Shown one piece after another: positions 5,684-9,557 of a DNA stretch of 9,557 nucleotides. The stretch is taken from the NCBI GenBank assembly GCA_016930115.1, contig JAFGHN010000218.1, positions 1-9,557 of the forward strand. Reading direction: 5' to 3'. The translations under genes were made by a program, and so were the position numbers. Under the pieces are notes generated by a model, which was given only the letters and a program-made list of their open reading frames with translations, had not been told where the DNA came from and searched no databases. Position 1 is the stretch's first letter, and each line of letters opens with the position of its first letter. This stretch comes from Spirochaetales bacterium (GTDB taxonomy: Bacteria > Spirochaetota > Spirochaetia > ARS1246).

Positions 5684-7630
5684 ATGGACAGAAAAACTAT
5701 GATGATCGTTTCCGCGGCGGCGGTCATACTGATTGTTGTTATAGTGGTGCTGATACTCACGCTTGGCGGGCGCGCCGGTTCAAAGACAGATACACAAGAC
5801 GGCGTGAGGTTGAATACCTTGCGCCTTGCCGAAGAATACTCAGGCCAGGGCGAGTTCCAGCGTGCCCTCGATCTTTTGGATAAGCTTTTGATCGAGGACA
5901 CCGATGATGAGCAGGCAAGGGAGTTGCGCGACCGGACGATAGAGGCAAAGAGAGAGGCGGAAAAGGAGCGGGAAGAAGCACAGCGCGAAGTACAGGAGAA
6001 CCTCAAGGAGTCAATAGCAGAATCCATCAAAGATGCCCAGCCGAAGGTGGTCATAACCGCTCCTCCGGTTGACAGAGAAGCGGAGGCGGCGCAAAAAGCC
6101 GCTGAGCGCGAAGCAGAAGAGGCAAGGAGAGCCGCCGAGGCGGCGGCTGAAGCAAAACGCATCGCGGCAGCCGAAGAGGCCGCCAGGATAGAGGAGCAGC
6201 GAAGAAAAGCCGAGGAGGCAAAACGGGCGGCCGACAGAGAGCGGTTTGATACCGTAAAGCAGCTTATCGAAGAGGGCATCACCGCACTTGACGGCGAGGA
6301 CTTTATAACCGCCCGCGAAAAGTTCATCGAGGCGACGAGGCTTGATCCCGACTCCGCCGAAGCGTACGCGCAGCTCGGCGAGTCCTACATGCTTGAAGAT
6401 TCCGAAAATCCCCGCAACCTGCAAAAAGCGGTTGAATACGCCAACAAGGCCATCGAAAAGGACAAGAACTACTGGTTGCCGCACTTCACCCTGGGCCAGA
6501 TTTATACATCCACCCGGAATTGGGATAACGCCATTCGCGAATACGGTGAAGCCGCGAGACTGAACCCCGAGCGCGACGATATTCTTTACGAGCTCGGCAA
6601 AGTCCAGTTTCGTGCCGGCAGGTTTTCCGACGCGGCGCAATCTTTCGAGGCGTGCGCGCATCTCAATCCGGCACATGAACGAGCGTTCTACAATCTTGGC
6701 GTGACCTATTCACGTCTCGGAAGAGATGACAGCGCCCTTATAGCCTATCAGTCGGCCTATACCGTGAGACCGGATTACGATCTGGCTTATCACGCTGCGG
6801 CCGGGATACTTTCGTCGAAGCGAAGGTACAGCGACGCAATTGCGCTCTACAGGAAGGCTATTGCGTTGGATCCGGAGAGATCTGAGTACCAGCGAGATCT
6901 GGCGGCGGCCTATTTCAATACTTCTGATTTTGTAAAGTCCGAGGAATACTACAAGAGAGCTCAATCACTTGATCCCGATTCGCCTGAGAACAATTACAAC
7001 GTAGCTGTAGTGCTCCTCAAACGGGAAAAGGCGGGCGAAGCGCTTGCCTATGCCGTGAAAGCTGTCAGTAAAAAAAGCGATTCGCCGCAGTACCTCTTCA
7101 CGCTCGGGGAAGTGAGCGAAAAACTTGGCGACAAGGAGACAGCGATTACGGCGTACTCGCAAGCCGTCACGTATGATTCCAATTACCTGCCGGCGCGTGT
7201 CAACCTTGGGAAGATATACGATGAGACCGGGCAGTACGACAAAGCGCTGCAAACTCTGCTCGCAGCGTACCGAATCGATCCGGATTCACTGGAAGTAAAT
7301 AACAATCTTGGCAACGTGTACCTGCATCAGAAGCTCTACGATGACGCGATAAAGCACTACTTGGCGGCAATCAAGAAGAAACCGGACGCCACGCTCATGC
7401 GCTACAATCTTGGTATCGCTTACATCGAGACCGGAAGGTACGATTCGGCAATCGGGATACTGACGGATCTTGTCAAAATCGATCCGCAGTATTGGGACGC
7501 CTATTATCATCTGGGCAACGTGTACTATAAGAACGGCGAGCGTGAAAGTGCACTGAGCATTTTCAGGACTTTGCTCGAGAAGAATCCGGGGTACGAAAAA
7601 CGGGACGAGATCGAGAAACTGCTGAACTGA
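5684..7630 (+). CDS. Large membrane-anchored TPR protein with long charged helix
   Basis: The 648-residue product has a short basic N-terminus (DRK), one transmembrane segment (residues about 7-28), an N-terminal helical hairpin resembling a lone TPR (43-78), and a very charged Ala/Glu/Arg/Lys helix (about 80-188, broken by a Pro-containing segment near 120-129). About 13 consecutive TPR units then run from about 190 to 637 (for example AFYNLGVTYSRLGRDDSALIAY and EVNNNLGNVYLHQKLYDDAI). With no signal cleavage site, the protein is probably anchored in the inner membrane. The long helix would hold the TPR superhelix away from the membrane, somewhat like TolA's stalk. No enzymatic motif is visible, and TPRs indicate a protein-binding scaffold. 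The ATG at 5684 has GGAG 10 bases upstream. An in-frame GTG at 5678 (4 bases after GGAG) would add two residues and cannot be excluded. It is probably co-transcribed with the upstream TPR gene, with a hairpin between them. Confidence 0.85.
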   Translation: MDRKTMMIVSAAAVILIVVIVVLILTLGGRAGSKTDTQDGVRLNTLRLAEEYSGQGEFQRALDLLDKLLIEDTDDEQARELRDRTIEAKREAEKEREEAQREVQENLKESIAESIKDAQPKVVITAPPVDREAEAAQKAAEREAEEARRAAEAAAEAKRIAAAEEAARIEEQRRKAEEAKRAADRERFDTVKQLIEEGITALDGEDFITAREKFIEATRLDPDSAEAYAQLGESYMLEDSENPRNLQKAVEYANKAIEKDKNYWLPHFTLGQIYTSTRNWDNAIREYGEAARLNPERDDILYELGKVQFRAGRFSDAAQSFEACAHLNPAHERAFYNLGVTYSRLGRDDSALIAYQSAYTVRPDYDLAYHAAAGILSSKRRYSDAIALYRKAIALDPERSEYQRDLAAAYFNTSDFVKSEEYYKRAQSLDPDSPENNYNVAVVLLKREKAGEALAYAVKAVSKKSDSPQYLFTLGEVSEKLGDKETAITAYSQAVTYDSNYLPARVNLGKIYDETGQYDKALQTLLAAYRIDPDSLEVNNNLGNVYLHQKLYDDAIKHYLAAIKKKPDATLMRYNLGIAYIETGRYDSAIGILTDLVKIDPQYWDAYYHLGNVYYKNGERESALSIFRTLLEKNPGYEKRDEIEKLLN

Positions 7631-7661
7631 CAGACCGCTTACACGCAAAGCAGTCCTTCCG

Positions 7662-9386
7662 TCAGGTCCTTTTCACCTGTTCGAAAAGTCTTGACCGGCT
7701 TAACTCCACCCAGATCGGTCGTCCGTGGGGACAGCGGGCGTCTTCGAGCTCGAACGCCTGTCTCGCGAGCTCGCTTCCTGTAAGATCGTCTACAAGTTCA
7801 CCGTCCATCACCGCCGATCTGCACGCCACGGTCGCGTAAAGCGCCTGTTCAAGGGAGATCGGGTCGCCCTTTCTTCCCTTGATAAACGCGGATAGCGCAT
7901 CTTTCATTTCGAGACAGACGGCGGGACATGCGGTCACAAGCCAGGAACCGGCGCCTTGCCGCTCGAGGGTGAATCCCAGCTTTTCATAAGCCGCCCGGTC
8001 CCGCTCAACCATCTCCTCCTCTTCCTCGTCAAGGTCAAGATGGAGCGGCACGAGCAGATTCTGGATTTTCGGTTTTTCTTTTACCAGCTTCTCGTAGATG
8101 ATCCTTTCATGCGCGGCGTGCTGGTCGATGATGTAGAGACTCTGATTGCGCTCGACAAGAAGGAAGAGACCAAAGAGCTGCCCGTGATATTTCAACTCTG
8201 TGGCGCCGGCTTCGGGTTTTGGGGGTGCGGAACGGGAGAGTTGGCGGCGGACCGTTTCTATGTCAATCGCGGCCCGTTCGTACGGGCGGAAGAAAGACCG
8301 AGAGAATTCCGCGGCGGGTTCGCCGGCAAATGTCTGCTGGCGGTAAGGGTCGTGAAACGAAACACCCGCCCGAAGCTTGTAGCCTGAAAGCATCGAACGC
8401 ACAAGATCCACCGTAGCTCTGTGTATCACTTGCAGGTTCTTGAAACGGACCTCTCGCTTTGCCGGGTGAATATTGAAATCAAGAAGCTCGGGATTTACGT
8501 CGAGGAAAAGAAAGGCCGCCGGGTAATTGCCGCCGGCCAGATGCTCCGAATATCCGTAGAGCACCGCCTGCACAAGCGCGTACTCCTGCACGCGCCTTCC
8601 GTTGACAAACATGTACAACAGCCGCTTGTCCCTTCGCGCGAAATCGGGATTTGTGATCACGGCTCTGAGCGAAAAATCCTCCAGGGCGATCTCTTTGCTG
8701 TCGAGAATTTCCGGTTCGAGAGAGCCGGCGAAAACCGAAGCGACACGGCCGGTCAAATCCTGGGCCGGCAGATACAACTTCATTTCCCCGTCGGTGAAGT
8801 ACCTGAAATTGATGGAGGGGAAGGGAAGGGCTTTCTCGATAAACGCCTGTTTGCACGCGGAAGATTCGGATGAAACGCGCTTCAGGAACTTTCGTCTTCC
8901 CGGGAGCGAGTAAAACAGATCGCTCACTTCCACCGTCGTGCCCGGCGAACCTGCCGCAGGTGAGTTGCCTATGACCTTACCGGCATGCACAATAATACGT
9001 GCCCCCTTGTCGGGCGAATCGTGGTGCGTACTTGTTATTTCAAGCTTTGAACAGGCAGCGATACTCGCGAGTGCTTCGCCTCTGAAGCCCAGGCTCCGGA
9101 CGGAATAGATGTCCTCGGTTCTGGTGATCTTGGAGGTGGCATGAGGCAAGATGCAGAGCTCCAAGTCTTCAGCGGACATCCCGGTTCCGTTGTCCACCAC
9201 CCGTATGCGTTCTATGCCGCCGCCGTCCACTTCAACCGTTATTGCGTCCGCTCCGGCGTCTATCGCGTTGTCGAGCAGTTCACGTATAACAGAAAGCGGC
9301 CGGTCGATAACCTCGCCGGCCGCTATTTTTCGTACATCAGCTTCCCGGAGGATATGTATCCTCCGGGAAGGTCCGCTTGAAAGCAT
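7662..9386 (-). CDS. mutL: DNA mismatch repair protein MutL (endonuclease type)
   Basis: The 574-residue protein is a complete MutL. It is recruited by MutS and, in this type, nicks the new strand during mismatch repair. The N-terminal GHKL ATPase shows KIAAGEVIDRP (20-30), RELLDNAIDAGA with catalytic Glu36 and Asn40, DNGTGM (65-70), HATSKI (82-87) and LGFRGEALASI (99-109). The transducer region includes FVNGRRV (260-266) and FNIHPAKREVRF (304-315). After a short linker the C-terminal domain has the metal-binding endonuclease motif DQHAAHERIIYE (421-432, fitting DQHAx2Ex4E), ACRSA (521-525) and CPHGRP (552-557), ending in FEQVKR. QNLLVP (442-447) sits where Bacillus MutL has its sliding-clamp binding motif. 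These features suggest an organism without MutH. The start at 9386 has AAGAGA upstream and an in-frame TAA just before it, which is the stop of the preceding gene. The N-terminus is about eight residues longer than usual before RIHIL. Confidence 0.97.
   Translation of the reverse strand: MLSSGPSRRIHILREADVRKIAAGEVIDRPLSVIRELLDNAIDAGADAITVEVDGGGIERIRVVDNGTGMSAEDLELCILPHATSKITRTEDIYSVRSLGFRGEALASIAACSKLEITSTHHDSPDKGARIIVHAGKVIGNSPAAGSPGTTVEVSDLFYSLPGRRKFLKRVSSESSACKQAFIEKALPFPSINFRYFTDGEMKLYLPAQDLTGRVASVFAGSLEPEILDSKEIALEDFSLRAVITNPDFARRDKRLLYMFVNGRRVQEYALVQAVLYGYSEHLAGGNYPAAFLFLDVNPELLDFNIHPAKREVRFKNLQVIHRATVDLVRSMLSGYKLRAGVSFHDPYRQQTFAGEPAAEFSRSFFRPYERAAIDIETVRRQLSRSAPPKPEAGATELKYHGQLFGLFLLVERNQSLYIIDQHAAHERIIYEKLVKEKPKIQNLLVPLHLDLDEEEEEMVERDRAAYEKLGFTLERQGAGSWLVTACPAVCLEMKDALSAFIKGRKGDPISLEQALYATVACRSAVMDGELVDDLTGSELARQAFELEDARCPHGRPIWVELSRSRLFEQVKRT
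9341..9370 (-). repeat. 13-bp perfect inverted repeat in the mutL start region
   Basis: CTTCCCGGAGGAT and ATCCTCCGGGAAG pair perfectly around a 4-base loop (9354-9357). In the mutL transcript this hairpin occupies about +17 to +46 from the A of the ATG, within codons 6-16. It is GC-rich and buries a GGAGG sequence. A role in controlling MutL translation, or as a protein-binding site in DNA, is possible. It also encodes ordinary residues, including conserved RIHIL. Confidence 0.75.
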
Positions 9387-9392
9387 AATCTC

Positions 9393-9557
9393 TTAGAAGT
9401 GCACCCGCGTTTCGATGCTGATCGAAGGATTGACCTGTGGTTGCCCGTTCTTTGCGTCAAGAAGGACGTTGCCTTCATCGTCGTGAGCGACGGTCGTGGT
9501 CACCAGGATTGCCAGGTCAAGTGTGGGCGCAACCGGGTAGATCACTTCGCCTTTCAC
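9393..9557 (-). CDS. Probable outer-membrane beta-barrel protein, C-terminal end
   Basis: An open minus-strand frame runs from the window edge to a TAA at 9395-9393 and gives the last 54 residues of a protein whose start lies beyond the right edge. The end reads NPSISIETRVHF: alternating hydrophobic residues ending in Phe. This is the classic C-terminal strand recognised by the BamA assembly machinery for outer-membrane barrels. Upstream are two more beta-like stretches (GEVIYPVAPTLDLAILVTTTV) joined by a charged, Gly/Asn-containing turn (HDDEGN). No family name can be given from this fragment. It ends 6 bases before the mutL ATG, so the two genes very probably share a transcript, and the mutL ribosome-binding site overlaps or abuts this stop codon. 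A non-barrel beta protein remains possible. Confidence 0.62.
   Translation of the reverse strand: MKGEVIYPVAPTLDLAILVTTTVAHDDEGNVLLDAKNGQPQVNPSISIETRVHF

Noticed and set aside
6060..6250. Apparent low-complexity or repeat DNA
   Set aside because: It codes for the charged Ala/Glu/Arg helix of the TPR protein in an open frame. There are no true DNA tandem repeat units.
5638..6327. Long minus-strand open frame rich in Ser and Ala opposite the large TPR gene
   Set aside because: It mirrors the Glu/Arg/Ala-rich helix codons of the + strand gene. It has no family features and overlaps a well-supported protein.
7956..8387. Plus-strand open frame inside mutL
   Set aside because: It lies entirely within the conserved MutL coding region, on the opposite strand, without recognisable features.

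Overview
The window is an ordinary-looking, gene-dense bacterial chromosome segment. There is no integrase, transposase, CRISPR array, rRNA or tRNA that I can see, and no gene-free stretch longer than about 90 bases. A diderm bacterium is indicated by a predicted lipoprotein and by a C-terminal beta-strand ending in Phe, typical of outer-membrane barrels. The MutL sequence (GEVIDRP near the N-terminus, a DQHA endonuclease motif in the C-terminal domain) and the abundance of TPR proteins make a spirochaete my best guess. That is an inference from remembered family features, not a database result.

Left part (1-3461, all + strand): the 3' end of gcvPB (glycine decarboxylase subunit 2); a dihydroorotate-dehydrogenase-like flavoprotein that lacks the usual catalytic residue, behind a good sigma70-type promoter with a palindrome over its -10; a PlsC-type acyltransferase; and a probable lipoprotein of unknown function with an Ig-like stretch.

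Middle part (3495-7630): three TPR-protein genes. One is on the minus strand and encodes a membrane-anchored TPR protein with a C-terminal domain resembling a catalytically dead Mrr-type nuclease fold. It is divergent from two + strand genes: a probable exported TPR/coiled-coil protein, and a 648-residue membrane-anchored protein with a long charged helix followed by about 13 TPR units. An 11-bp perfect hairpin separates the two + strand genes. Together they look like a protein-scaffolding cluster at the cell envelope. Their partners are unknown.

Right part (7662-9557, minus strand): a complete mutL of the endonuclease-bearing type, with a 13-bp perfect hairpin just inside its coding start. 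It sits 6 bases downstream of the 3' end of a gene that probably encodes an outer-membrane beta-barrel protein and runs off the window.

The features most worth a second look are the TPR/degenerate-Mrr fusion and its divergent promoter, the hairpin at the start of mutL, the operator-like palindrome at 465-477, and the atypical active sites of the DHOD-like and acyltransferase proteins. I see no clear evidence for a new defence or mobile system.
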